Assembly (NCBI GenBank): GCA_937928585.1
Contig: CALEZK010000366.1
Location: 1 to 5,615 of the forward strand
Direction of reading: 5' to 3'
Length of the DNA: 5,615 bases
Source: an uncultured bacterium
GTDB taxonomy: Bacteria; Hydrogenedentota; Hydrogenedentia; Hydrogenedentales; SLHB01
The notes under the pieces are model-generated. The model was given only the letters and a program-made list of their open reading frames with translations, did no database searches and had not been told where the DNA came from. Below are positions 1-5,615 of this stretch, in pieces. How positions within the stretch are numbered: position 1 is the stretch's first letter; each line of letters begins with the position of its first letter. The translations under genes and the position numbers were made by a program.

Positions 1-636
1 TAGAAGAAGCAAAGTTGCGGCTATTGCAATGATTGCGAAACCCTGACGGTGTCGGTCGCGCAAAAGTAATTCAACGCCAGCAAGCAACAAGGGCACCCAT
101 GCGCCCACGTCTGCAAGTGGCCAGTAGCACCAGAGCAAGTTATAGCTGGAGAGCATCCAGGCCACTGAGAGAAACCGTGCCGGCCAGACATTGAGGCGGA
201 TTACCCGTCCGTAGACGTAGGCAGTCATACCGCAAAGCCAGAATTTCAGAATCATAAGAAGTGAGGAAGCAACTGCGACATCGATCATGCTGTGGAGTAT
301 GCGGGGCGGATAGAAAATGGTGCTCTGGTAGTTCGCATGAAGTGGCACGCCCGCGAACTCGAGTGGATTCCATAGCGGCCATTCACCTGCAGTCAGGGAC
401 TGCTGCGATGCTGTGAAGAACGCATGAAAGCAAGTGAGGTACTCAACGGTGACGGGGTTGGCCGGGGCTTCAAGTCCAGCGGGCACATGGTGCTTCCATG
501 GTGCCATCTCAAAAAGTAATCCACCGGGGTGCACCATTTCCCCAAAAAAGAAGGTGCGAGGAAAGACGAAACATAAGATCGCGGCGAGGAGAAGCGATTG
601 GATGAGGAACTCTCGTCTTATGCGTACCTTATGCAT
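1..636 (-). CDS. YfhO-like multi-membrane-span protein (putative GT-C glycosyltransferase), N-terminal part, cut by the window edge
   Basis: An open frame of 212 codons starts at ATG 636 and runs without a stop off the left edge, so only the N-terminal part is visible. The product begins with a short basic stretch and a hydrophobic span (about residues 10-30). An extracytoplasmic loop follows, with the acidic-aromatic pattern FExxPW (E43, W47) and the family core GEWPLWNP (84-91) and ANYQS...YPPR (101-112). Further hydrophobic spans lie near residues 120-142, 150-170, 175-192 and from 197 to the edge. The core motifs align without gaps to the 782-residue protein encoded just upstream and to the divergent plus-strand gene, so it is a paralog of both. 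Its start overlaps the stop of the upstream gene by 8 bp, and no clear Shine-Dalgarno lies before it (GAAGAAAAC at best), which suggests translational coupling. Family membership is well supported. The role as an envelope sugar transferase is inferred from the family and from the nearby GT2 enzyme. The full length is probably near 750-800 residues, judging by its paralog. Confidence 0.85.
   Translation of the reverse strand, partial: MHKVRIRREFLIQSLLLAAILCFVFPRTFFFGEMVHPGGLLFEMAPWKHHVPAGLEAPANPVTVEYLTCFHAFFTASQQSLTAGEWPLWNPLEFAGVPLHANYQSTIFYPPRILHSMIDVAVASSLLMILKFWLCGMTAYVYGRVIRLNVWPARFLSVAWMLSSYNLLWCYWPLADVGAWVPLLLAGVELLLRDRHRQGFAIIAIAATLLLL
629..636 (-). other. 8-bp overlap of stop and start between tandem paralogs
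   Basis: On the minus strand the sequence ATGCATAA contains the ATG of the downstream YfhO-like gene and, in another frame, the TAA that ends the 782-residue protein (last residues SDA). No good Shine-Dalgarno precedes this ATG, so re-initiation by terminating ribosomes is the likely way the downstream gene is translated. The overlap is read directly; coupling is inferred. Confidence 0.75.
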
Positions 637-2977
637 CTGAAGTTTTCTTCGCCCGCCATATGAAAGGCATCAGCAGACCAGCAAATAGAACGAAAACAGA
701 TATGCCCGCACCAATTCGGAAAGACTTGGGTTGATACCGGAATTCTACTGTGTGCGACCCTTGCGGCACTACGATGCCACGAAACGTTCGATACGTCGGA
801 AACACTGCGGCGTCCACCCCGTCCACGGTAGCTTTCCAGCCAGGGAAATAGGCGTCGGTCAAAACGAGAATGGACTCTGACTTCGAGTTGACTTCAATCC
901 GCACACTATTGAAGGTGCGTTGAGTAACATGGGCAGTGCCTGCGTCCGTGACATCCGGTGAGCCGTTAAAGGGTACTGCTTCTTCCGTCAATACGGTCGT
1001 GCGCGGATCGAAATCAGGATTCAATAATCGGTCGAAAGTTGATTTTGAATTCGCCATCACTTCAAGGCGGTTTGCCAGGTAGGCGCGCGGAAAGGCATGG
1101 GTGTCACGGTAGATTTCCACGCGGTCAACAGTGTCAAGCAACTCATAGCGTCCAGGTGTGTCGATTGGGAAGGTTGGTTCTTTTCGCGGGTCGTGTAAAT
1201 AAAACTCTGCCGAGGTCAGTGCCTCAAGGCGGGCGCGCTCTCTGCCGCTAATATTACCCAGAAAGTCCCACATGCGCGCAGGCAAGATGCCATCGTACGC
1301 GTAGACTTCCTCGACGCCGAACGGTTGCAATGTACCGGTGAGAATTCGTGCCGAAACGGTGTTAATACGCGCAGGAGGGCTGAGCTCGCTAATTCGCTGC
1401 AGCAGGGGCGTTACAGGAAAAAGATGCTCGCGCGGGCTAGACGTCACGATTCCTCGTGAGGCCCAGAGCAAATCGAACGCCAGCAAACAGCACAATAGCG
1501 CCATCGCCGGTGTTCGGATCTTAGCCTTGCCTGTCAATACGGCCAGTGTTGCGCCGATGATTGTCAGGGTCGCGGCTATGAGCAATTGCGTGTGTAGATA
1601 GGAAAGCACACCTGTTGCCGACAAAAGGTTGCGGTCAATGTAGTAACGAATTCCAATCAAAACGGCGACGACAATGAGTATGGAGATGACAGGCCATGAG
1701 TCGAAGACTCTTCGATTGTAGGTACTCCAGCGTTGATATCCGATGCCTGCAAGAAAACTGAATGACATCATCGGAAACACAAGGAACCAACTGCCCCATA
1801 TGGAACCGAATATTGGCAGGTTCATATTGAATAATGTTTCGGGAATGCGAAACGCAAATAACAGAAAGAGTATGGAGGGAAGTATGAAAGCAAGCGCTGG
1901 ATCGCGATGCCACGCCATTTCGCGCTTGCTTGCTAGCAGCAACGCTATACCGAGAAACGTTGGTATGCCTGCATAGGCCATTAACATGAAGGGCGATACG
2001 TTGACACCGTCTGCCCAAAATGCCCCGTCCGGCTGCGCTCCGAAGAATCGTGGCACCCAGAAGATGGGGAAGAAGCCTCCTGAGTAAAAGTGCAACGCGC
2101 TCGATTCTTCGACACGATGCGCGTAGGTCTGGCTGTTCACGAGATATTCCCAGAAAGGCAGAATTTGGATTGCGCACACACCCAGAGCAAATCCCCACGC
2201 CAACCCAGCAACTTGAACCGAACGCAGCCAGTCAAGAAAAGTTGGATGTGTTTGGCATTTGCGTATGAGAAAATAGAATCCGACTCCCATTGCACCTGTA
2301 AACGCGGATTCGGGGTGCCCCGACAGCAGAAGCAACACACCCGCCAGCGCCATCGTGAAGAAAGCCCGACGATACGCGTTTCGCGCCAGCATTTCTGCGC
2401 TTAGCAACAACAGTGGCAACCACGCGCTAATATCTGGAATGGCGTGGTAAACCCACGAAATGTGATACCCACTGAGCATCCATGCGATTGAAACAAATGT
2501 AGATGGGAGACTAAGAAGAGCCATATAGCGCGCGCACATGTATGCTAACGCGCCAGCAAACCACAATTTCAATAACAAGAAAACTGTCGTTGCCGTGGGA
2601 ATGTCCAAAAAGGCATGAAGGATGCGCGGTGGATAGACGATTGCGCTTTGGTAGTTTGCCAGCAGCGGAATCCCTGAAAACTCAAGTGGATTCCAAAGAG
2701 GCCACTCTCCTGCGGCGAGGCATTGCTTCGCGACGGAGTAATACATGTGGAAGAGTATGAACGCTTCCACGGAGTTTGGATTGTTGAATGGCCGAAGGTC
2801 GGCGGGTTCATGCCCCCGCCAGGGCGGATGCTCATACAGCAATGCCGCAGGCAATACAGTCTCTCCCCGCAAGAATACACCCGGAAACAGCGCCGCAAGC
2901 AGCAGCACTAACAAAAGGGCATGGATCAGAAACTCTTTTGCGGTGACGCCATTGGCATTCTCGTCATTGTCCGCCAT
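629..2977 (-). CDS. YfhO-like membrane protein, putative GT-C family lipid-linked-sugar glycosyltransferase (complete, 782 aa)
   Basis: This is a large integral membrane protein with about 13-14 hydrophobic spans by eye. The first is near residues 14-36, a dense block covers 128-278, more spans lie at 330-348, 360-376, 395-412, 426-443, 462-482 and 489-506, and a last one is at 753-773. Family landmarks in order are an acidic residue in the first outer loop (YExxPW, E49), the core GEWPLWNP (90-97), ANYQS and YPPR (107-118), GHPESAFT (220-227), WVPRFFG (307-313) and YDGI (561-564). A soluble C-terminal region (about 510-750) carries AFPRAYL (628-634) and DAYFPGWKATVDG (708-720), typical of the YfhO family C-terminus. 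YfhO/GtlB proteins in Bacillus and Listeria are thought to transfer sugars from polyprenyl phosphate to lipoteichoic acid outside the membrane. Here the acceptor is unknown. The gene follows the GT2 gene by 25 nt and overlaps the next paralog by 8 bp, so it sits mid-operon. The Shine-Dalgarno is weak (GGAC close to the ATG). The family call is firm; enzymatic activity is inferred. Confidence 0.9.
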   Translation of the reverse strand: MADNDENANGVTAKEFLIHALLLVLLLAALFPGVFLRGETVLPAALLYEHPPWRGHEPADLRPFNNPNSVEAFILFHMYYSVAKQCLAAGEWPLWNPLEFSGIPLLANYQSAIVYPPRILHAFLDIPTATTVFLLLKLWFAGALAYMCARYMALLSLPSTFVSIAWMLSGYHISWVYHAIPDISAWLPLLLLSAEMLARNAYRRAFFTMALAGVLLLLSGHPESAFTGAMGVGFYFLIRKCQTHPTFLDWLRSVQVAGLAWGFALGVCAIQILPFWEYLVNSQTYAHRVEESSALHFYSGGFFPIFWVPRFFGAQPDGAFWADGVNVSPFMLMAYAGIPTFLGIALLLASKREMAWHRDPALAFILPSILFLLFAFRIPETLFNMNLPIFGSIWGSWFLVFPMMSFSFLAGIGYQRWSTYNRRVFDSWPVISILIVVAVLIGIRYYIDRNLLSATGVLSYLHTQLLIAATLTIIGATLAVLTGKAKIRTPAMALLCCLLAFDLLWASRGIVTSSPREHLFPVTPLLQRISELSPPARINTVSARILTGTLQPFGVEEVYAYDGILPARMWDFLGNISGRERARLEALTSAEFYLHDPRKEPTFPIDTPGRYELLDTVDRVEIYRDTHAFPRAYLANRLEVMANSKSTFDRLLNPDFDPRTTVLTEEAVPFNGSPDVTDAGTAHVTQRTFNSVRIEVNSKSESILVLTDAYFPGWKATVDGVDAAVFPTYRTFRGIVVPQGSHTVEFRYQPKSFRIGAGISVFVLFAGLLMPFIWRAKKTSDA

Positions 2978-3002
2978 AAGTCCGTCCGGTCCCTGGGTGG
3001 GG

Positions 3003-3746
3003 TCAGCTTGCAGGACGTTTTTGGGTAGGAGAGAAAATGCGTTCCAGGCCGAGCCGAGTCGTTACCATGAGCGCCTCAAAGGCAATGTCAAGATTCAACT
3101 TTGAGCTGCCGCGCTGGCGCTCATAGAAAATAATGTGGACATCGCGGAGCCGATACCCTTTTTGCCAAGCACGAAAGCTCGTCTCGATTTGAAAGCAGTA
3201 TCCATTTGATCTGATCTTCGGCAAGTCGATCGCTTCGAGAACTTCCCGTCGATAGCATTTATAACCGCCGGTGCAGTCCGTTATGGGCATGCGGGTCATC
3301 AATCTCGCGTACGCCGTTCCCATTTTGCTGATGATCAAACGTCGCAATGGCCAATTCACAATACTGACTCCGTTCGTATACCGAGATCCCACCGCGACAT
3401 CCGCTTCGGTGCTTGCCATCTCCACGAGTGCCGGAAGGTATGTTGGGTCGTGGGAAAGATCTGCGTCCATCTGAACGAAGTGTGTGGCCTCGGGAAAATG
3501 TTCCATCGCATATTGATAGCCCGCCACATACGCAGCACCCAGTCCCTGTTTCTGCGTGCGATGCATCACACTTACATTGTCGGGCATCTTTGCAGCGAGG
3601 TCGTCCGCGATTTGACCAGTGCCGTCTGGCGAGTTATCGTCAACAATAAGCACACGGGCATCCGGCAGGTTTTCGAGAACCTTATCAATGAGAATGAGAA
3701 TGTTTTCACGCTCGTTGTATGTCGGAACCACAACCACGACGGACAT
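3003..3746 (-). CDS. GT2 polyprenyl-phosphate sugar synthase, DPM1-like (polyprenol-monophosphomannose synthase type)
   Basis: This is a soluble 247-residue family 2 glycosyltransferase, predicted to move a sugar from a nucleotide sugar to polyprenyl phosphate on the cytoplasmic face. Motifs in order are VVPTYNERENI (6-16) at the nucleotide-binding N-terminus, VDDNSPDGT (35-43), the metal-binding MDADLSHDP (93-101, D94 and D96), VGSRY (119-123), VNWP (130-133), TGGYKCYRR (159-167), GYCFQIE (182-188) and the DPM1 hallmark YERQRGSSKL (208-217). Length matches single-domain DPM1 enzymes, and there are no C-terminal membrane spans, unlike CsbB or GtlA. The start at 3746 is chosen because AAGGAG lies 6 nt upstream and the protein then begins MSVVVVVP, as family members do. 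Upstream in-frame ATGs at 3767 and 3830 would add residues unlike the family and would overlap the likely promoter. It is the first gene of a minus-strand operon with two YfhO-like transferases. The sugar could be mannose, glucose or GlcNAc; motifs alone do not decide. Confidence 0.92.
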   Translation of the reverse strand: MSVVVVVPTYNERENILILIDKVLENLPDARVLIVDDNSPDGTGQIADDLAAKMPDNVSVMHRTQKQGLGAAYVAGYQYAMEHFPEATHFVQMDADLSHDPTYLPALVEMASTEADVAVGSRYTNGVSIVNWPLRRLIISKMGTAYARLMTRMPITDCTGGYKCYRREVLEAIDLPKIRSNGYCFQIETSFRAWQKGYRLRDVHIIFYERQRGSSKLNLDIAFEALMVTTRLGLERIFSPTQKRPAS

Positions 3747-3752
3747 ACGTTT

Positions 3753-3758
3753 CTCCTT
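3753..3758 (-). promoter_or_regulatory. Shine-Dalgarno site that fixes the GT2 start
   Basis: On the minus strand AAGGAG is followed by a 6-nt spacer (AAACGT) and the ATG at 3746. It is the best ribosome binding site in the window and decides for the short GT2 start over two upstream in-frame ATGs. Confidence 0.8.
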
Positions 3759-3784
3759 GCACGCCATAACCTTAGACCGCGAGA

Positions 3785-3813
3785 ATAGTAACGGTGCAGT
3801 AAAATCATTGCAA
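3785..3813 (-). promoter_or_regulatory. Candidate sigma70-type promoter for the GT2-YfhO operon
   Basis: Reading the minus strand, TTGCAA (3813-3808; 4 of 6 match to TTGACA) is separated by exactly 17 nt from TACTAT (3790-3785; 4 of 6 match to TATAAT). Transcription would start near 3778, giving a leader of about 30 nt before the ATG at 3746, which leaves room for the Shine-Dalgarno. The position inside the only sizeable non-coding gap and the ideal spacer support it; the hexamer matches are moderate. This is inference from sequence only. Confidence 0.4.
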
Positions 3814-3828
3814 TTCTGCCTGCAGGGC

Positions 3829-3832
3829 AAGG
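3829..3832 (+). promoter_or_regulatory. Weak ribosome binding site of the plus-strand YfhO-like gene
   Basis: AAGG lies 4 nt before the ATG at 3837, within a purine-rich GGGCAAGG stretch. The spacing is slightly short. The in-frame stop TAA at 3789-3791 and the lack of any other ATG between it and 3837 make this start the only reasonable one. I could not find a convincing plus-strand promoter; TAAAAT at 3800-3805 resembles a -10 box but has no matching -35. Confidence 0.35.
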
Positions 3833-3836
3833 TTTT

Positions 3837-5615
3837 ATGGAATTAGTTTCCCGATGCCCCCGCTGGTTTCGCGAATACGCCCTGCACGGAGTCCTCGTGT
3901 TTCTGGTGCTTATCCCCGTTTTCCCCCGGGTTTTCCTGGACGGCCACATGACCACGTCCGCCTACATCCTCTACGATTTTCAGCCCTGGAAAAGCTACGG
4001 CACTTCTGATGATTTTCCTCACGATGAAGCGATCCTGACCTGGGAGTTTCTGGGGCAGTTTACCGGTTGGTATTCCCTGACAAACCGTGCGTTGGAAATG
4101 GGGGAGTGGCCGCTCTGGAACCCGTATGAGCATACCGGTGTCCCCCTGCTCGCCAACTATCAGTCGGCCATATTCTATCCCCCGAGGGTCCTTCACAGTC
4201 TGGTCGACCTTCACCTTGCCAGCACGCTACTAATCCTTCTGAAGGTTTGGCTGTGCGGTTTCAACGCGTATCTCTATGCGCGCGGAATCGGATTGCGCCG
4301 GGTATCCTCGCGCATCCTGTCATTCGGATGGATGCTTGCCACGTACAATATGATTTGGACGTATTGGTGTGAGGTCGATGTTAGTGCATGGTTTCCACTG
4401 CTGCTTCTCGGCATCGAATGGATTCTCGCCGAGCGGTACCGCCGCGGGTTCTTTCTTATCGCGTTTAGCGCAGTGCTCATGTTGCTTGCGGGCCATCCGG
4501 AAACCGCGTTTACCATGGCATTTGGTGCCGGGTTTTATTTTTTGATTCGGCTGGCGATTCAATGGCGTGCGATGCGGAATCCGCTGCGAGCGCCGCTCGT
4601 TTCGCTTGGTGCCTGGGGGATTGCGTTGATTGTATGCGCTGGCCAGATTCTGCCATTCCTGGAATACCTGCAACATAGCTATACCCTTGCTGAGCGCGCA
4701 GAACAGGCCTCTGCCGAGCATGCGTTGAGCCCACTGGCGCTCGTAAATTTTTGGGTGCCACGATACTTTGGAATTACCCACACGCCGACTGAGAACTATT
4801 GGGGCGAATGGATTAATTCAAATTTTAATACCGTAATCTATCCGGGAATTGTTATTTGGCTCGGCGCCTTAATGCTCTTTACACCTTTGCGTGGCACGAC
4901 TCGCAAGTGGCGGACTATTGCGTTGTGCCTGCTTGCTCCCACCGGTTTCTCATTGTTGGTAGTGTTCGATCAGCCTGGCGTGCAGTTTGTGAAATCAATT
5001 CCAATTCTTGGCTCCATGTGGAGTATTTGGTGGTTCGCCTTTCCTGCATTCTCAATTCCCCTAATTGCCGCGCTCGGATTTGAACACGCGTTCTCCACCG
5101 AGAGGCCCTTGCGAGACTTGGTACCAACCATTTGTACTTTTGTCGTGGCAACTATCCTCTGCGCCGGAGTCTACTTCGGCATACACCGCTCGCTGCATGT
5201 TTTCGAGGGAAAGGGACTTGAGCGATTCGTTCAACTTCAACTTGTCATCGCTGGCCTAATTGCCTTATCGGCATTGTTGGCGATGGCGGTTTGTTTACTC
5301 AGAAAAGAAAAAGCACTACAAAACATCTTGGTCGCGATTCTGCTCGTCGATCTGCTTGTCGCCGCGCGCGGTTTTCGCCCCACCGCTCCGCATGACCGGA
5401 TCTACCCCGAAACTGCACTCACCACCTGGATTGCCGATCACGACCCACCAGTTCGTTGCGCGCTGGGCTCCGCATCCTCCGCCACGATTCCCGATGGCAT
5501 TATGCAATATTACGGGATCGAGGATTTTCTCGGCTACGATGGCATTTACCCGGAACGCATCAAGACGTTGCGCAACCATGTTAAGGCTTGGACGAATATC
5601 GAACCGGTGTACGCT
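3837..5615 (+). CDS. YfhO-like membrane protein, putative GT-C family glycosyltransferase (C-terminus cut by the window edge)
   Basis: The frame stays open for 593 codons from ATG 3837 to the last base, with no stop in the window. It is the third paralog of this family here. A hydrophobic span near residues 15-34 is followed by an outer loop with YDxxPW (D47, W51). Then come the core GEWPLWNP (89-96), GVPLLANYQS and YPPR (101-117), a block of membrane spans to about 275, GHPETAFT (219-226), WVPRYFG (306-312), further spans near 332-349, 358-376, 394-413, 427-448, 465-488 and 495-510, and YDGI (567-570). The position of YDGI relative to the 782-residue paralog implies that about 195 residues are missing, including the soluble C-terminal domain and the last membrane span. 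It is transcribed divergently from the GT2 gene, 90 bp away, so it may share regulation with that operon and could use the same lipid-linked sugar. Family call firm; transferase role and substrate inferred. Confidence 0.88.
   Translation, partial: MELVSRCPRWFREYALHGVLVFLVLIPVFPRVFLDGHMTTSAYILYDFQPWKSYGTSDDFPHDEAILTWEFLGQFTGWYSLTNRALEMGEWPLWNPYEHTGVPLLANYQSAIFYPPRVLHSLVDLHLASTLLILLKVWLCGFNAYLYARGIGLRRVSSRILSFGWMLATYNMIWTYWCEVDVSAWFPLLLLGIEWILAERYRRGFFLIAFSAVLMLLAGHPETAFTMAFGAGFYFLIRLAIQWRAMRNPLRAPLVSLGAWGIALIVCAGQILPFLEYLQHSYTLAERAEQASAEHALSPLALVNFWVPRYFGITHTPTENYWGEWINSNFNTVIYPGIVIWLGALMLFTPLRGTTRKWRTIALCLLAPTGFSLLVVFDQPGVQFVKSIPILGSMWSIWWFAFPAFSIPLIAALGFEHAFSTERPLRDLVPTICTFVVATILCAGVYFGIHRSLHVFEGKGLERFVQLQLVIAGLIALSALLAMAVCLLRKEKALQNILVAILLVDLLVAARGFRPTAPHDRIYPETALTTWIADHDPPVRCALGSASSATIPDGIMQYYGIEDFLGYDGIYPERIKTLRNHVKAWTNIEPVYA

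Noticed and set aside
639..650. Small inverted repeat GAAG-AAAA-CTTC just before the left-edge gene start
   Set aside because: A 4-bp AT-containing stem inside the coding end of the upstream gene is too weak to be a terminator or control hairpin.
1635..2198. Minus-strand open frame of 187 codons inside the 782-residue gene
   Set aside because: It is in a different frame of the same strand as a clearly conserved protein. The translation is rich in Arg, Ser, Cys and His with no domain or membrane pattern, and no ribosome site precedes it.
2745..3104. Plus-strand open frame of 119 codons spanning the GT2/YfhO junction
   Set aside because: It is antisense to two conserved genes and their 25-nt gap, with no family features and no good ribosome site.
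3819..3826. 8-bp palindrome CCTGCAGG in the divergent spacer
   Set aside because: The symmetry does not extend outward and there is no second copy, so an operator cannot be supported.
3747..3830. N-terminal extension of the GT2 enzyme from ATG 3830 or 3767
   Set aside because: The extra residues do not look like the family, the strong AAGGAG site sits 6 nt before ATG 3746, and the longest version would place the start upstream of the likely -10 and -35 boxes.
3912..3942. Short C-runs near the 5' end of the plus-strand gene as possible phase-variation tracts
   Set aside because: Runs of four or five C are too short for frequent slippage and the frame is intact.
3572..3955. Minus-strand open frame of 127 codons across the divergent spacer
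   Set aside because: It overlaps the well-supported GT2 gene in another frame and the start of the plus-strand gene; its translation is Arg/Thr-rich noise.
4320..4781. Minus-strand open frame of 153 codons opposite the plus-strand YfhO-like gene
   Set aside because: It lies antisense to a conserved stretch that includes GHPETAFT and WVPRYFG. The product is a low-complexity basic sequence with no recognisable motif.

Overview
The window is a compact bacterial locus built almost entirely from envelope-glycosylation genes. It contains one complete cytoplasmic GT2 glycosyltransferase of the polyprenyl-phosphate-sugar synthase (DPM1) type. Around it are three paralogous large membrane proteins of the YfhO / GT-C-like family: one complete, and two cut off by the window edges. 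Short Shine-Dalgarno-led genes, tight spacing and overlapping genes mark it as bacterial. The moderate GC content and lack of any phylum-specific marker do not allow a firm taxonomic call. Large sets of YfhO-like paralogs are common in environmental Gram-negative lineages (Planctomycetes, Verrucomicrobia, Hydrogenedentes and similar), but that placement is only a guess.

Layout. On the minus strand, reading right to left, the order is the GT2 enzyme (3746 to 3003), a 25-nt gap, the complete 782-residue YfhO-like protein (2977 to 629), an 8-bp gene overlap, and the first 212 codons of a second YfhO-like protein (636 to 1, running off the left edge). These three look like one operon. On the plus strand, starting 90 bp away from the GT2 start, a third YfhO-like gene (3837 onward) stays open for 593 codons to the right edge. 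The 90-bp divergent spacer holds a plausible sigma70-type promoter for the minus-strand operon and the ribosome binding sites of both flanking genes. No stretch longer than 90 bases lacks a gene. I see no RNA genes, mobile elements, CRISPR arrays or terminators.

How the genes may work together. In Bacillus and Listeria, a GT2 enzyme (CsbB/GtlA type) charges undecaprenyl phosphate with a sugar on the cytoplasmic side. A flippase moves the lipid-linked sugar outward, and a YfhO/GtlB-type GT-C protein transfers the sugar to an envelope polymer. The gene content here fits that scheme with one donor synthase and at least three candidate transferases. The acceptor, the sugar and the flippase cannot be read from this window. 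The local novelty is the combination of one lipid-sugar synthase with several diverged YfhO-like paralogs in divergent orientation.
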